A stretch of DNA of 59,681 nt. Origin: an uncultured Pseudobutyrivibrio sp. GTDB lineage: Bacteria; Bacillota; Clostridia; Lachnospirales; Lachnospiraceae. The notes beneath the pieces are model-generated. The model was given only the letters and a program-made list of their open reading frames with translations. It was not told where the DNA came from and made no database searches. The position numbers and the translations under genes were made by a program. Positions within the stretch are counted from its first letter, which is position 1, and each line of letters starts with the position of its first letter. Below, in pieces: positions 42,564 through 52,257 of the stretch. Location: the NCBI GenBank assembly GCA_900546435.1, contig URCQ01000016.1, forward strand, positions 1 through 59,681, given 5' to 3'.

Positions 42564-43882
42564 GCTAATTCTCCTATTAAATCATATTCATATGAACCGG
42601 TTACCTGAACAGATACCATATCACCTGTCATAAGTTCTCTGGTTGTCTGAATAAATAAATAGCCATCTACATCCGGTGCATCACGATAGGTTCTGGCAAC
42701 GTAGACATTTTCGTCTGCTACTTTACCTTCCACAAACGCATCTAATGTACGACCAATATATGTTTCATTACATGCGGCTGAGATATCCTGCTGAAGTTCC
42801 ATAATCTCTGCCACGCGTGTCTGCTTACATTCTTCCGCAACTTGATCTGGAAAGGTATCTGCTGGTGTTCCCTCTTGCCTGGAGTATGCAAAACATCCCA
42901 GACGATCAAATTTCATATCGGTAACAAATGTTTTTAATTCTTCATGCGCTTCTACGGTCTCACCAGGGAAGCCACAAATCAGTGTCGTCCGAATACAAAT
43001 ATCAGGCATTGCCTCTCGCAATGATGCAACAATATGTCGGATATCTGCCTGCGAAGTCTTCCTTCCCATGCGTTTTAAAATATCATCATTTGCATGTTGG
43101 ATTGGAATGTCAATATAATGGCAAATTTTGGAATTTGTAGCCATTGTATGAATCAGTTCCTCTGTGATTTCTTCTGGATAGCAGTATTGCAGGCGAATCC
43201 AACGAATCCCTTCGATAGCACTTAAGCGCTCTAATAATTCTGGAAGCATTTTTTTGCCATAGAGATCTACACCATAAAGTGTTGTCTCCTGCGCCACTAA
43301 AATCAATTCTTTTACACCGTCTTGTGCAAGTTTTTCTGCTTCTTTGATGATTTGTTCCATAGGAACAGAACGATACGCACCACGAATCGATGGAATCACA
43401 CAATACGTACAATGTTTATCACAACCTTCTGCAATCTTTAGGTGGGCAAAATGTCCTCCTGTTGTCAGTGTTCTTCCTGCATAATTCTCTGGCAATCCAC
43501 TTAATGGCTTTTCTATTTGGATTTTCTTCCCGTCTAAGACATCATGGATAACCGATACGATTTCATCATAGGAATTCGTACCGATGATCGCATCCACTTC
43601 CGGAATTTGTTCTGTAATCTCAGCAGCGTAACGCTGTGCGAGACATCCTGTAACAATCAAAGCCTTTAAATTTGCAGTTTCTTTCAGTGTTCCCATATCA
43701 ATCAATGTCTGGATACTTTCTTCCATCGCATCGCTGATAAAACAACAACTATTGACAACGATTACATCTGCTTCGTTTTCATCATTTGTGATTGTAATAC
43801 CATCCTGGGTAATCATGGAGAGCATATGCTCTGTATCAACCAGATTTTTATCACATCCCAGTGAAATAAAAAGAAGTTTCAT
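42560..43882 (-). CDS. rimO: ribosomal protein S12 methylthiotransferase RimO
   Basis: 440 residues in three parts: UPF0004 domain with cysteine ligands (SLGCDKNLVDTE, VNSCCF, VTGCLAQRY), radical SAM barrel with GCDKHCTYCVIP (about 148-159) and a C-terminal TRAM domain. RimO adds a methylthio group to Asp88 of S12. The DKNLVDTE motif separates RimO from MiaB. Its ATG overlaps the rpoZ stop by one base. Confidence 0.94.
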   Translation of the reverse strand: MKLLFISLGCDKNLVDTEHMLSMITQDGITITNDENEADVIVVNSCCFISDAMEESIQTLIDMGTLKETANLKALIVTGCLAQRYAAEITEQIPEVDAIIGTNSYDEIVSVIHDVLDGKKIQIEKPLSGLPENYAGRTLTTGGHFAHLKIAEGCDKHCTYCVIPSIRGAYRSVPMEQIIKEAEKLAQDGVKELILVAQETTLYGVDLYGKKMLPELLERLSAIEGIRWIRLQYCYPEEITEELIHTMATNSKICHYIDIPIQHANDDILKRMGRKTSQADIRHIVASLREAMPDICIRTTLICGFPGETVEAHEELKTFVTDMKFDRLGCFAYSRQEGTPADTFPDQVAEECKQTRVAEIMELQQDISAACNETYIGRTLDAFVEGKVADENVYVARTYRDAPDVDGYLFIQTTRELMTGDMVSVQVTGSYEYDLIGELA

Positions 43883-44142
43883 TATGCTTCCTCTTCCTGT
43901 TCCTCGTCATCTTCTGAAATAATCTGTAATTCGCCATGATATAATTCATCTACAGCGATGGAAAGTGGCTTTTCACCCTTCGTAACGCGAACAAGAGGTT
44001 CCTGACCATCAATAATTTGTCTGGCTCTTTTTGCTGTTGCACAAACAATGCTATAACGGCTGTTTACTACTGGTTCTTCACCAATTTCGTCACTGTTCTT
44101 GTTCACTACTTTCATTAATTCTACATATGATGGATGTAACAT
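43882..44142 (-). CDS. rpoZ: RNA polymerase omega subunit
   Basis: 86 residues. NSRYSIVCATAKRARQIIDG is the RpoZ/Rpb6 core, and KPLSIAVDELYHGEL the end. Omega helps assemble the beta-prime subunit. The C-terminal tail is acidic (EDDEEQEEEA). Directly between gmk and rimO, gap 5 bp, classical gmk-rpoZ pair. Confidence 0.94.
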   Translation of the reverse strand: MLHPSYVELMKVVNKNSDEIGEEPVVNSRYSIVCATAKRARQIIDGQEPLVRVTKGEKPLSIAVDELYHGELQIISEDDEEQEEEA

Positions 44143-44147
44143 ACTTC

Positions 44148-44780
44148 CTATCTCCCTTCAAATTTCTTTAAATCTTGTTGAATCATGTCTATTGTATCTG
44201 AATTTCTTGTTGTTTTATAATGTTCACAAGAAATAATAGCATGCACATTTTCTACACTCTTTTCAATCTGATCATTGATGACTAAATAATCATAACCTCC
44301 CATATACTGGGATTCTTTTGACGATATAGCCAGACGCTGTGCGATCACATCTGGTGTTTCCGTACCTCTGCCAACAAGACGCTCTTTTAAAGCATCTGCA
44401 GATGGTGGCATAACAAAAAGAAGCAATGCCTCCGGATATAATTTTTTTACTTGCAATGCACCTTGAATTTCAATTTCAAGAATCACATCTTTTCCTTCAT
44501 TTACTAATTTTTCTACATAAGAACGCGGTGTGCCGTAGGAATTACCATTGAAAGTGGCATATTCTAACAATTCACCCTCTGCAATCATCTGATCAAATTC
44601 TTCTCTTGTCTTGAAAAAATATTCTCTGCCATCTTCTTCTCCCTGACGTTTTTGTCTGGTAGTCGCAGAAATAGACAAGTGGTATTCTCCCGGATGTTCT
44701 TTTAACAGGTTTTTCATGATCGTGCCTTTGCCAGCGCCTGAAAAACCGGATAAAACAATGATCATTCCTTTCCTTGTCAT
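44148..44780 (-). CDS. gmk: guanylate kinase
   Basis: 210 residues. P-loop GFSGAGKGTIM (about 12-22), the GMP-binding S-x-x-T-R-x-x-R-x-G-E (here SATTRQKRQGEEDGREY), and EIEIQGALQVKKL. Phosphorylates GMP to GDP. Its start overlaps the remA stop by 4 bp. Confidence 0.97.
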   Translation of the reverse strand: MTRKGMIIVLSGFSGAGKGTIMKNLLKEHPGEYHLSISATTRQKRQGEEDGREYFFKTREEFDQMIAEGELLEYATFNGNSYGTPRSYVEKLVNEGKDVILEIEIQGALQVKKLYPEALLLFVMPPSADALKERLVGRGTETPDVIAQRLAISSKESQYMGGYDYLVINDQIEKSVENVHAIISCEHYKTTRNSDTIDMIQQDLKKFEGR

Positions 44781-45040
44781 AAAACATCAGCCTCCTTCTT
44801 TTTTATTGCTGCTTCTTTTGATCTTGTGGCAATCGTATCCGGCAATAATGCAGAAAGTACGATATGCTGATCTGTGATAATAATACCTCTGGTGCGACGT
44901 CCTTGCGTTGCATCAATGATGTTGCCATCTTCTTTTGCACGCTGTACCAAACGTTTTGCCGGCGCAGAATCCGGCGTTACGATAGATACAACCTTATCTG
45001 TATTAATGATATTTCCAAATCCTATATTGATAAATGCCAT
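44777..45040 (-). CDS. remA: RemA family (DUF370) DNA-binding regulator
   Basis: 87 residues. MAFINIGFGNIINTDKVVSIVTPDSAPAKRL (split 1-31) and RRTRGIIITDQHIVLSAL match RemA/YlzA. In B. subtilis RemA activates biofilm matrix and osmoprotection genes by forming ring-like DNA-binding multimers. Its position between yicC and gmk is conserved across Firmicutes. Regulon in this organism unknown. Confidence 0.93.
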   Translation of the reverse strand: MAFINIGFGNIINTDKVVSIVTPDSAPAKRLVQRAKEDGNIIDATQGRRTRGIIITDQHIVLSALLPDTIATRSKEAAIKKKEADVL

Positions 45041-45053
45041 AATGCTTATGATC

Positions 45054-45932
45054 CTATTCTAAGTTTTGAATTTGTTCACGAACCTTTTCAATCAATGTCT
45101 TCAAAGAAATACCAACACCGGCAATCTCTACATCTGTTGATTTTGAAAGAATCGTATTCGCTTCGCGATTCATTTCCTGTGCGATAAAATCAAGTTTACG
45201 TCCAACTTCTTCGGCATCGGATAACATATGCCTTGTCTCATCGACATGACTGCGGAGACGCACCATCTCTTCATCAATGCAGACCTTATCGGCATAAATG
45301 ACGACTTCTGCTGCAATACGATTCTCATCAATAGACGTATCTCCTAACATCTCTGCAACTTTTGTATGTAACTTGTCGCGATATTCTTCCACAATCATCG
45401 GTGAACGTTTTTCTAAAAATGAAACATATTCCGACATTTCATCCATCTTTAAAAGTAAATCCTGTTGTAGGCGCATGCCTTCCTGTGTTCGATTTTCAAC
45501 AAATTGATCGAGTGCACTTGTCAAGGCATCCATCAAAAACAGATGTAGCATTTCATCATCTTCCTCAGCTTCTGTGATTTCTAACACATCTGGAAAACGA
45601 GCCAGTGAAGATGCTGTAACATCAAAAGGTATGCCATAATCCTGTGACATTTTACGCAGATTCTCCATATACATATCTGCAACATGGGTATTATAATGCA
45701 AAACATCCGATGCTTCTTTTGTCTCTTCTAATGTAATAAATACATCCACTTTACCACGTACAATCCGTGATTTGATTGCATTACGAATCTCTACTTCGTA
45801 TGCATTTAATTTCCTAGGGAGTTTTACATTCAAATCCAAATATCGATGGTTTACAGATTTGATCTCCACTATAATCTTTCGAATCTCATCACCGGCTTCG
45901 CCTCTGCCAAAACCTGTCATGCTCTTTATCAT
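45054..45932 (-). CDS. YicC/YloC family endoribonuclease
   Basis: About 292 residues. MIKSMTGFGRGE is the family hallmark; the C-terminal LIEKVREQIQNLE and VEIKSVNHRYLD are conserved. YicC family members were shown to be RNases that participate in small-RNA turnover. Start at 45932 because GGGAGGTG lies 8 bp upstream; an ATG at 45956 would place the site inside the coding region. First gene of the operon yicC-remA-gmk-rpoZ-rimO-pgsA-rsmD-coaD. Confidence 0.93.
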   Translation of the reverse strand: MIKSMTGFGRGEAGDEIRKIIVEIKSVNHRYLDLNVKLPRKLNAYEVEIRNAIKSRIVRGKVDVFITLEETKEASDVLHYNTHVADMYMENLRKMSQDYGIPFDVTASSLARFPDVLEITEAEEDDEMLHLFLMDALTSALDQFVENRTQEGMRLQQDLLLKMDEMSEYVSFLEKRSPMIVEEYRDKLHTKVAEMLGDTSIDENRIAAEVVIYADKVCIDEEMVRLRSHVDETRHMLSDAEEVGRKLDFIAQEMNREANTILSKSTDVEIAGVGISLKTLIEKVREQIQNLE

Positions 45933-45982
45933 GCCACCGGCACCTCCCATTTGCATAAAAACACCTATGCATAGATATTTAT

Positions 45983-46011
45983 ATTATATTAAATCCATTA
46001 CAAAAGGTCAA
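45983..46011 (-). promoter_or_regulatory. promoter of the yicC-remA-gmk operon
   Basis: Minus strand: TTGACC (46011-46006), 17 bp, TATAAT (45988-45983). It is divergent from the rqcH promoter, only 11 bp away edge to edge. A CTATGCATAG palindrome lies just downstream (45966-45975), within the leader. Confidence 0.75.
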
Positions 46012-46022
46012 ATTATTTGTAT

Positions 46023-46050
46023 TTGTTTTTTCAATATAAACATTTATAAT
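46023..46050 (+). promoter_or_regulatory. promoter of rqcH
   Basis: TTGTTT (46023-46028), 16 bp, TATAAT (46045-46050), 33 bp before the start codon. The ribosome site AGGAGA lies 5 bp before the ATG. Confidence 0.6.
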
Positions 46051-46083
46051 AGTATGATAAAAGACAGACAAAAGGAGATACTT

Positions 46084-47838
46084 ATGGCTTTTGACGGTAT
46101 TACAACAAATTGTATTATGCAGGAACTAAAACAGATGCTCGTTGGACAACGCATCAGCAAAATTGCACAACCGGAACGTGAAGAACTTCTCTTTACCTTC
46201 AAAGGTGTTACCACGAAAAACAACCGCCTTTTGATATCCGCTAATGCATCCCTGCCGTTTTTATATATGACACAGACAAACAAAACAAGTCCTATGACAG
46301 CACCTAATTTTTGCATGCTTCTTCGCAAATATATCGGAAATGGTCGCATAACGGATGTTACGCAGCCTTCTATGGAACGTGTTATTTGTTTTACCATTGA
46401 ACACTTAGATGAAATGGGAGATCCTGCCGTAAAATACCTTTATGTGGAAATTATGGGAAAACACAGTAATATTATTTTTTGTGATGATAACCATACCATC
46501 ATCGACAGCATAAAACATGTCTCCGGTCAGATGAGTTCTATTCGCGAAGTACTCCCGGGACGTGCTTATTTTATCCCTGCACAGGAAGGACGTATCAATC
46601 CTTGGGATATGACGCAAGAGCAATTTACAGACATGATTTTAAGCAAACCATGTTCCATTGCAAAGGCAATCTATACGACGCTGATTGGTTTTTCTCCAAT
46701 CATTGCTACCGAAATCGCGTATCGAGCAGGACTCGATGCAGATCTTTCTACGGCATCGCTTTCTGTAGAAGATGGTATCCATCTTTATGAACAGGTACGA
46801 ATGATATTACAGGCATTGAATGAGCAAGCCTTTACCTACTGTATTTATTACGATCCAATTACCGGTGCACCGAAAGAATTTTCTCCTCTTCCACTTTCTA
46901 TTTATAGCGATATGGAATGTAGGGAATATGATTCTATGTCCGAGGTTTTAGAATCTTTTTATGCCAAACGCAATAAATATACGGTGATCCATCAAAAATC
47001 TACGGATCTCCGCAAAATCGTAAGTGTACACTTAGAACGCGATCGAAAAAAATATCAATTGCAGAAAAAGCAGTTGGCAGATACAGAAAAAAAGGATAAA
47101 TACCGGATTTATGGCGAAATGCTGCATACGTATGGTTACGCTGCAACCCCTGGCGCAAAATCCATAGACGTGACCAATTATTATACCAATGAGCCGCTTA
47201 CCATTCCGTTAGATCCAACTCTTGATGCTATGGATAATGCAAAAAAATATTTTGATAAATATGCCAAGTTAAAACGTACTAGTGATGCCCTTTCTTCCTA
47301 TATCGTCGAAACCGAAAACGAAATCCATCATTTGGAATCCATTGAAACATCACTAGCCATTGCAGAAACTGAAGGTGATCTTGCGGCTATCAAAGAAGAA
47401 TTACAGGAATTCGGTTTTATCAAAAAGCACTATGGTAAAAAGAAAAACCGGCTACCAAAAAGCCAGCCATTACATTTTGTAGACGACAATGGCTTTCATA
47501 TTTACGTTGGTAAAAATAACTATCAAAATGATCAATTAACCTTTAAGTTTGCAACAGGAAATGATTGGTGGTTTCACGCAAAACAAATGACCGGTTCGCA
47601 TGTCATTGTCAAAGCCGAAAACCAGGAATTGCCGGATTCCACTTTTGAATATGCAGCTGCACTTGCTGCATATTACTCTAGCGGCAGAGAAAACGAAAAA
47701 GTAGAAGTTGATTATTTGCAAAAGAAAAATGTAAAAAAACCAAATGGTTCCGCCCCAGGTTTTGTTGTTTATTATACGAATTATTCTCTTGTTGCAACGC
47801 CATCGCTTGCGCATGTAACGCTTATCAGCGATAAATAA
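46084..47838 (+). CDS. rqcH: Rqc2 homologue RqcH (NFACT-family ribosome rescue factor)
   Basis: 584 residues: NFACT-N (about 1-170; AFDGITTNCIMQELKQ, F-T-I-E-H-L-D-E-M-G-D), HhH and coiled-coil middle (about 270-430; HLERDRKKYQLQKKQL) and NFACT-R (about 460-560; GFHIYVGKNNYQNDQLTF, DWWFHAKQMTGSHVIV). RqcH recruits tRNA-Ala to stalled 50S subunits and adds C-terminal alanine tails. Older annotation calls it fibronectin-binding protein. Start at 46084 on ribosome site and family alignment; the open frame upstream to 45772 runs into yicC. Monocistronic. Confidence 0.93.
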   Translation: MAFDGITTNCIMQELKQMLVGQRISKIAQPEREELLFTFKGVTTKNNRLLISANASLPFLYMTQTNKTSPMTAPNFCMLLRKYIGNGRITDVTQPSMERVICFTIEHLDEMGDPAVKYLYVEIMGKHSNIIFCDDNHTIIDSIKHVSGQMSSIREVLPGRAYFIPAQEGRINPWDMTQEQFTDMILSKPCSIAKAIYTTLIGFSPIIATEIAYRAGLDADLSTASLSVEDGIHLYEQVRMILQALNEQAFTYCIYYDPITGAPKEFSPLPLSIYSDMECREYDSMSEVLESFYAKRNKYTVIHQKSTDLRKIVSVHLERDRKKYQLQKKQLADTEKKDKYRIYGEMLHTYGYAATPGAKSIDVTNYYTNEPLTIPLDPTLDAMDNAKKYFDKYAKLKRTSDALSSYIVETENEIHHLESIETSLAIAETEGDLAAIKEELQEFGFIKKHYGKKKNRLPKSQPLHFVDDNGFHIYVGKNNYQNDQLTFKFATGNDWWFHAKQMTGSHVIVKAENQELPDSTFEYAAALAAYYSSGRENEKVEVDYLQKKNVKKPNGSAPGFVVYYTNYSLVATPSLAHVTLISDK

Positions 47839-47868
47839 GTTTAAACATAAAAATGCCTGTGGATATGG

Positions 47869-47923
47869 TAACGACCCCCAAAAAGTTAGAGTTAAAATCT
47901 AACTTTTTGGAGGTCGTTATTTT
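47869..47923. terminator. strong bidirectional terminator between rqcH and recG
   Basis: A 13-bp inner stem CCAAAAAGTTAGA (47878-47890) with TCTAACTTTTTGG (47898-47910), one mismatch, then AACGACC (47870-47876) with GGTCGTT (47912-47918); 7-base loop; TATTTTTA follows on the plus strand. It reaches the recG stop codon. Confidence 0.88.
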
Positions 47924-49971
47924 TATAGAATCATATTATTATCTGTCGCAAACGACGATAATTGTTTTTGAATTTCTGGATACGCCGATAGCGTATGATC
48001 TTCTTTTAAAAGCTGATTTACATCCTCAGAAGCCTGTTGTAATACATCGGCATCTCCGATAATATCAGCCATACGAAATCCCAATTCTCCACTTTGGCGG
48101 ATACCAAAGAAATCTCCTGGGCCACGCAACCGCAAATCTTCTTTGGCAATAAAGAATCCATCGTTTGATTGATATAAAACATCCAGTCGTTCTGTTTTTT
48201 TCTTACCCTTAGATTTGTCCATTAAAATGCAATATGATTGCCATTTTCCACGCCCGACACGTCCGCGTAACTGATGCAATTGCGCCAGACCAAATCGATT
48301 GGCGTCTTCAATCATAATGACAGTTGCGTTCGGCACATTGACACCTACTTCTACAACCGTTGTGGATACCAGAATTTGTATTTTCCCATCCGCAAAGGAT
48401 TGCATAATTTTATTTTTTTCTTTGGGTGACATTTTACCGTGTAATGCTTCAATGCTCACTTGTTTACCGAAAATCGAGCGGATTTTTTCTACGTAATCCG
48501 TCACATTTTCTGCTTCTGTTTGTTCACTTGCTTCAACCAGAGGGCAAATGATATATGCCTGATGTCCGGCTTTTAGTTCCTTTCCAATCATTGCATAGCC
48601 TTTTTGACGTAAATCCTCTTTGATAACACACGTCTTAATCGGAATACGATTAGCCGGCAGTTCATGTATCGCTGATATTTGCATATTTCCATATAAAATC
48701 ATCGCTAAGGTACGTGGTATTGGCGTCGCACTCATAACCAGCATATGTGGTGTAACACCTTTTTTTGATAGTTTTTCACGCTGTTTTACACCAAAACGAT
48801 GTTGTTCATCCGTCACAACAAGTGCCAAATCCAGATAATCCACTTTTTCTTGTATCAACGCGTGTGTACCCACAACAAAAACGCCTGGCGTTGTCGCTAT
48901 GATTTCATATGCTTTACGTTTTTGCGCAGCAGTCATAGAACCTGTCAGACAAACCACCTGATACGGAAGAGAAAAATCGTGGCACATCTCTTGAAAGGAT
49001 TGTGCATGCTGCATCGCAAGTACTTCTGTCGGTGCCATAATAGCAGCCTGATAGCCATTTGCAACAGCATCTAACATGGCAAGAAAAGCAACAATGGTTT
49101 TCCCGGATCCAACATCACCTTGTATCAAACGCTGAGACACATAAGGTCCTTGCAAATCACTACGGATTTGTGCCAGGGTTTCTGCTTGTCCCTTTGTTAA
49201 ATCATACGGCAGTTTTTGCATGACCATATCCGTCGTTTTTGTATCCGAAAATGTCCACGGATTCAATATGCCCGTTGTTCCAGCTTCTAAAATACGACTG
49301 TGTAATATAAAATAGAAAAATTCCTCGTATACAATGCGTTTGCGACCTTCTGCAAGAGATGCAAAATTTTCCGGGAAATGAATCTTATGTATCGCTTGCA
49401 TATGAGACGGAAACTGTTCACGCTGTACAATCGCTAGTGGCAGACATTCCTGTTCTATGTCATCGATTTCATCCAATGCTGATGCTGTTATTTTGCGAAC
49501 CATTTGCTGCGTCATTCCTTTGGTCAGGCTATAAACCGGCTGTAAGCAGTTTCGCATGGAAAGGTATTTATCTGGTGTATATACGGTTGGCTGCTCCATT
49601 TTAAAGCGATTCCCCTCTTTGCTTAATACACCATAAAAAATAAATGGCTGTCCTACGGTAAGCTGCTTTGCCAGATATGGCATACGAAACCAGATGCATT
49701 CGAGTGCAAGATCTTCTGAAAATACAGTAGCAAGCGTAATGTCCATCCGCTTTCCTCTGCGATAGCTTGCCGGTGTGCGTAACTTGCCGCAAACAGCAAC
49801 AAGATGACCACAATCCTCTGTACAAACACCACCTGCTTCCGGAAATTCCTGATATCCTCTTGGAAAATGAAGGAGTATATCCCTTACGGTATATACTCCT
49901 ATCTTTTGAAATAATTGTTCTGTTTTTTCTCCTACGCCTTTGATTTCACGTAATGAAGAATATAGATTCAT
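47923..49971 (-). CDS. recG: ATP-dependent DNA helicase RecG
   Basis: 682 residues: wedge/OB domain (about 50-150), Walker A GDVGSGKT (about 283-290), DExH box TDEQHRFG (about 386), motif III MSATPIPRTL and motif VI QLRGRVGRGKWQSYC. RecG remodels stalled forks and Holliday junctions. The mature length and order asp23-fakA-recG are typical for Firmicutes. Ends at the shared terminator. Confidence 0.96.
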   Translation of the reverse strand: MNLYSSLREIKGVGEKTEQLFQKIGVYTVRDILLHFPRGYQEFPEAGGVCTEDCGHLVAVCGKLRTPASYRRGKRMDITLATVFSEDLALECIWFRMPYLAKQLTVGQPFIFYGVLSKEGNRFKMEQPTVYTPDKYLSMRNCLQPVYSLTKGMTQQMVRKITASALDEIDDIEQECLPLAIVQREQFPSHMQAIHKIHFPENFASLAEGRKRIVYEEFFYFILHSRILEAGTTGILNPWTFSDTKTTDMVMQKLPYDLTKGQAETLAQIRSDLQGPYVSQRLIQGDVGSGKTIVAFLAMLDAVANGYQAAIMAPTEVLAMQHAQSFQEMCHDFSLPYQVVCLTGSMTAAQKRKAYEIIATTPGVFVVGTHALIQEKVDYLDLALVVTDEQHRFGVKQREKLSKKGVTPHMLVMSATPIPRTLAMILYGNMQISAIHELPANRIPIKTCVIKEDLRQKGYAMIGKELKAGHQAYIICPLVEASEQTEAENVTDYVEKIRSIFGKQVSIEALHGKMSPKEKNKIMQSFADGKIQILVSTTVVEVGVNVPNATVIMIEDANRFGLAQLHQLRGRVGRGKWQSYCILMDKSKGKKKTERLDVLYQSNDGFFIAKEDLRLRGPGDFFGIRQSGELGFRMADIIGDADVLQQASEDVNQLLKEDHTLSAYPEIQKQLSSFATDNNMIL

Positions 49972-49978
49972 AATACTC

Positions 49979-51661
49979 CTATTCTACAGATGCAATATAA
50001 TAATAAACCGGCTGACCACCCATTTGTAATTCTACTTCAAGGTCAGAGAATTTCTCTTCTACAGCAGAAGAAAGTGCTTCAGCATCAGCTTCTGTAACAT
50101 CTGCACCATAATAGATACTGACAATAGCAGAATCTTCATCCACCATCTCTGCAATCATATCTAAAAAGACAGCCTGGATGTCTGTATTGACTGCAAGAAT
50201 ACCTGCATCTCCAATACCCATGTAATCGCCTTCGTGAATCTCTTTGTCATCAATGACGGTATCACGTACCGCGTATGTGACTTGTCCTGTCTTGACATTT
50301 ACGATTTCTTCATTCATGCGTGCTTCGTTTTCTTGCGCACTCTGCTCTGGAATGAAGTTAATCAGTGCTGTAATGCCTTGAGGGATCGTTTTGGTTGGAA
50401 GTACGATAACTTCTTTGTCCTCGCATAAAGATGCCGCCTGATTTGCAGCTAAAATAATATTTTTGTTGTTTGGAAGAACAAAAACAGTCTTTGCCGATAC
50501 TTTTGCAATGGCATCCAAAACATCTTCGGTACTTGGGTTCATGGTCTGACCACCTTCGATCATGTAGTCAACACCTAATTCTTTGAAGATTTCATTTAAT
50601 CCTTCACCAATGGATACCGCTACAAATCCCATTTCTTTTTCCGGTTCTGTACTTACAGGTACTTCTTTTGCTGCTTCTTCTGCCGCCTGCTGTGCAGCTG
50701 CTTTTTCAGCGTCTTTGATCAGACGTTCCTGATGTTCTTCACGCATATTGTCAATCTTGATTTTGCTAAGAGAACCATGTGTCAAAGCCTTCTGAATTGC
50801 AAGGCCCGGATCATTGGTATGTACATGGGTCTTAACAATCTCATCATCAGCGACAACGACAATCGAATCGCCAATAGATTCAAGATATCCCTTGTACTCC
50901 TGTTCCTGCGCCTCTGTTAATGGCTGGTTCAGTACGATAATAAACTCTGTGCAATAACCGAATTTAATTTCTGCTTCTGTCTCAGGAGTGATTTTAGTTA
51001 CCTGACCAGAAGTCTGATCCGGTGTAATCGTATAATCTACTTCTTTGCCCATCAGACAATCGTAAGCACCCTGCATAACAACAACCAGACCCTGTCCGCC
51101 GGAATCCACAACACCTGCCTGTTTTAATACAGGAAGCATATCTGGTGTCTTACTAAGAACAAAATCCGCCTCTTTGATGATTTCATCAATAAAATATACG
51201 ATATCATCTGTTGTATCTACTAATTCCAACGCTTTATCTGCGGCACCCTTAGCAACGGTAAGAATGGTACCCTCTTTTGGCTTCATAACAGCCTTATATG
51301 CTGTCTCAACCGCACGTTGCAATGCCTCACATAAAATATCAACATCTACTTCGTCTACTTCTTTAATAGCTTTTGTAAATCCACGTAACAACTGTGAAAG
51401 AATAACACCGGAGTTACCACGCGCTCCGCGAAGAGAACCAGATGAAATAGCCTTGGCAAGAGTCTTCATATCGACTTGTTCCAATGCGCTGACTTCTTTA
51501 GCCGCAGACATAATGGTCATTGTCATATTTGTTCCCGTGTCTCCATCCGGTACTGGAAATACATTCAATTCATTGATCCATTCTTTTTTTGACTCTAAAT
51601 TCTTTGCACCCGCTAAAAACATCTTGGCAAGCGTAGCTGCATTAATTGTATTGGCTTCCAC
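49979..51661 (-). CDS. FakA-like DAK-phosphatase-domain protein (fatty acid kinase catalytic subunit family)
   Basis: 560 residues. N-terminal DhaL-type kinase domain (about 1-200) with FPVPDGDTGTNM (the Asp ligands for Mg-ATP) and SLRGARGNSGVILSQLLRG; a middle domain; and a C-terminal DegV-like/FakA-C part from about 330. FakA works with a FakB lipid carrier to phosphorylate exogenous fatty acids; no fakB (DegV) gene lies in this window. It follows asp23 by 15 bp and precedes recG by 7 bp, a conserved Firmicutes order. Confidence 0.9.
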   Translation of the reverse strand: MEANTINAATLAKMFLAGAKNLESKKEWINELNVFPVPDGDTGTNMTMTIMSAAKEVSALEQVDMKTLAKAISSGSLRGARGNSGVILSQLLRGFTKAIKEVDEVDVDILCEALQRAVETAYKAVMKPKEGTILTVAKGAADKALELVDTTDDIVYFIDEIIKEADFVLSKTPDMLPVLKQAGVVDSGGQGLVVVMQGAYDCLMGKEVDYTITPDQTSGQVTKITPETEAEIKFGYCTEFIIVLNQPLTEAQEQEYKGYLESIGDSIVVVADDEIVKTHVHTNDPGLAIQKALTHGSLSKIKIDNMREEHQERLIKDAEKAAAQQAAEEAAKEVPVSTEPEKEMGFVAVSIGEGLNEIFKELGVDYMIEGGQTMNPSTEDVLDAIAKVSAKTVFVLPNNKNIILAANQAASLCEDKEVIVLPTKTIPQGITALINFIPEQSAQENEARMNEEIVNVKTGQVTYAVRDTVIDDKEIHEGDYMGIGDAGILAVNTDIQAVFLDMIAEMVDEDSAIVSIYYGADVTEADAEALSSAVEEKFSDLEVELQMGGQPVYYYIASVE

Positions 51662-51676
51662 TATCGTAAATCCTCC

Positions 51677-52036
51677 TTAGTCAATCACTCTTACGCCTTC
51701 AACGTAGATATTCATTGCTTTGACTGTCATACCTGTAAAGGATTCTACCTTATACTTAACAGTCTCCATTAAATTGTCTGCAACGGTTGCAATACTGACA
51801 CCATAAGAAATAATTACATGAAAATCAAGTGTAATATCATTGTTATCATCAATGAAAACAGAGATTCCATGATTCAGATAATCTTTTTTTAATAACTTCA
51901 CAAGACCATCCTTCATATTCACTGCAGCCATACCTACGATACCAAAGCATTCTACTGCCACAGAACCGGCATAGGTTGCAATAACATCTGATTCAATCAC
52001 AATCTTACCTAAATTGGTTTCCATTTGACCTTGCAT
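51677..52036 (-). CDS. Asp23/Gls24 family envelope stress protein
   Basis: 119 residues. GKIVIESDVIATYAGSVAVECFGIVGMA and V-I-S-Y-G-V-S-I are typical of Asp23/YloU. Family members sit at the membrane and respond to envelope or alkaline stress; exact role unknown. Start at 52036, where GGAGG is 5 bp upstream; the open frame to 52075 has no ribosome site. First gene of asp23-fakA-recG. Confidence 0.9.
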   Translation of the reverse strand: MQGQMETNLGKIVIESDVIATYAGSVAVECFGIVGMAAVNMKDGLVKLLKKDYLNHGISVFIDDNNDITLDFHVIISYGVSIATVADNLMETVKYKVESFTGMTVKAMNIYVEGVRVID

Positions 52037-52086
52037 ATATACCTCCACATTAATCGTCCATAATATAAATGACATAATATGTATTA

Positions 52087-52114
52087 ATTATATACGTTTT
52101 TTCATAAAATACAA
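52087..52114 (-). promoter_or_regulatory. promoter of the asp23-fakA-recG operon
   Basis: Minus strand: TTGTAT (52114-52109), 16 bp, TATAAT (52092-52087), 51 bp before the asp23 start. Diverges from the rpmB promoter. Confidence 0.6.
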
Positions 52115-52164
52115 TCTTATTTTTCCTATATCAATATTTTTTCAAAAAAAGAAGTAAAAAAACG

Positions 52165-52193
52165 TTGCTTTTTAGAAAATGCTCTGATATAAT
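52165..52193 (+). promoter_or_regulatory. promoter of rpmB
   Basis: TTGCTT (52165-52170), 17 bp, TATAAT (52188-52193). A 64-bp leader separates it from the start codon; it carries AAGGAGG at 52242-52248 as the ribosome site. Confidence 0.7.
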
Positions 52194-52257
52194 ATGCGTG
52201 TTGCGATTTTGTATCGAATACAGAAATTACAAAACCATAATCCAAGGAGGTGCAGTC

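Noticed and set aside
45966..45975. CTATGCATAG palindrome as a regulator site
   Set aside because: Ten bases in AT-rich DNA within the yicC leader; too short to claim as an operator without a second copy.
45772..46083. N-terminal extension of rqcH by 104 codons
   Set aside because: Overlaps yicC and both promoters; family alignment and the ribosome site place the start at 46084.
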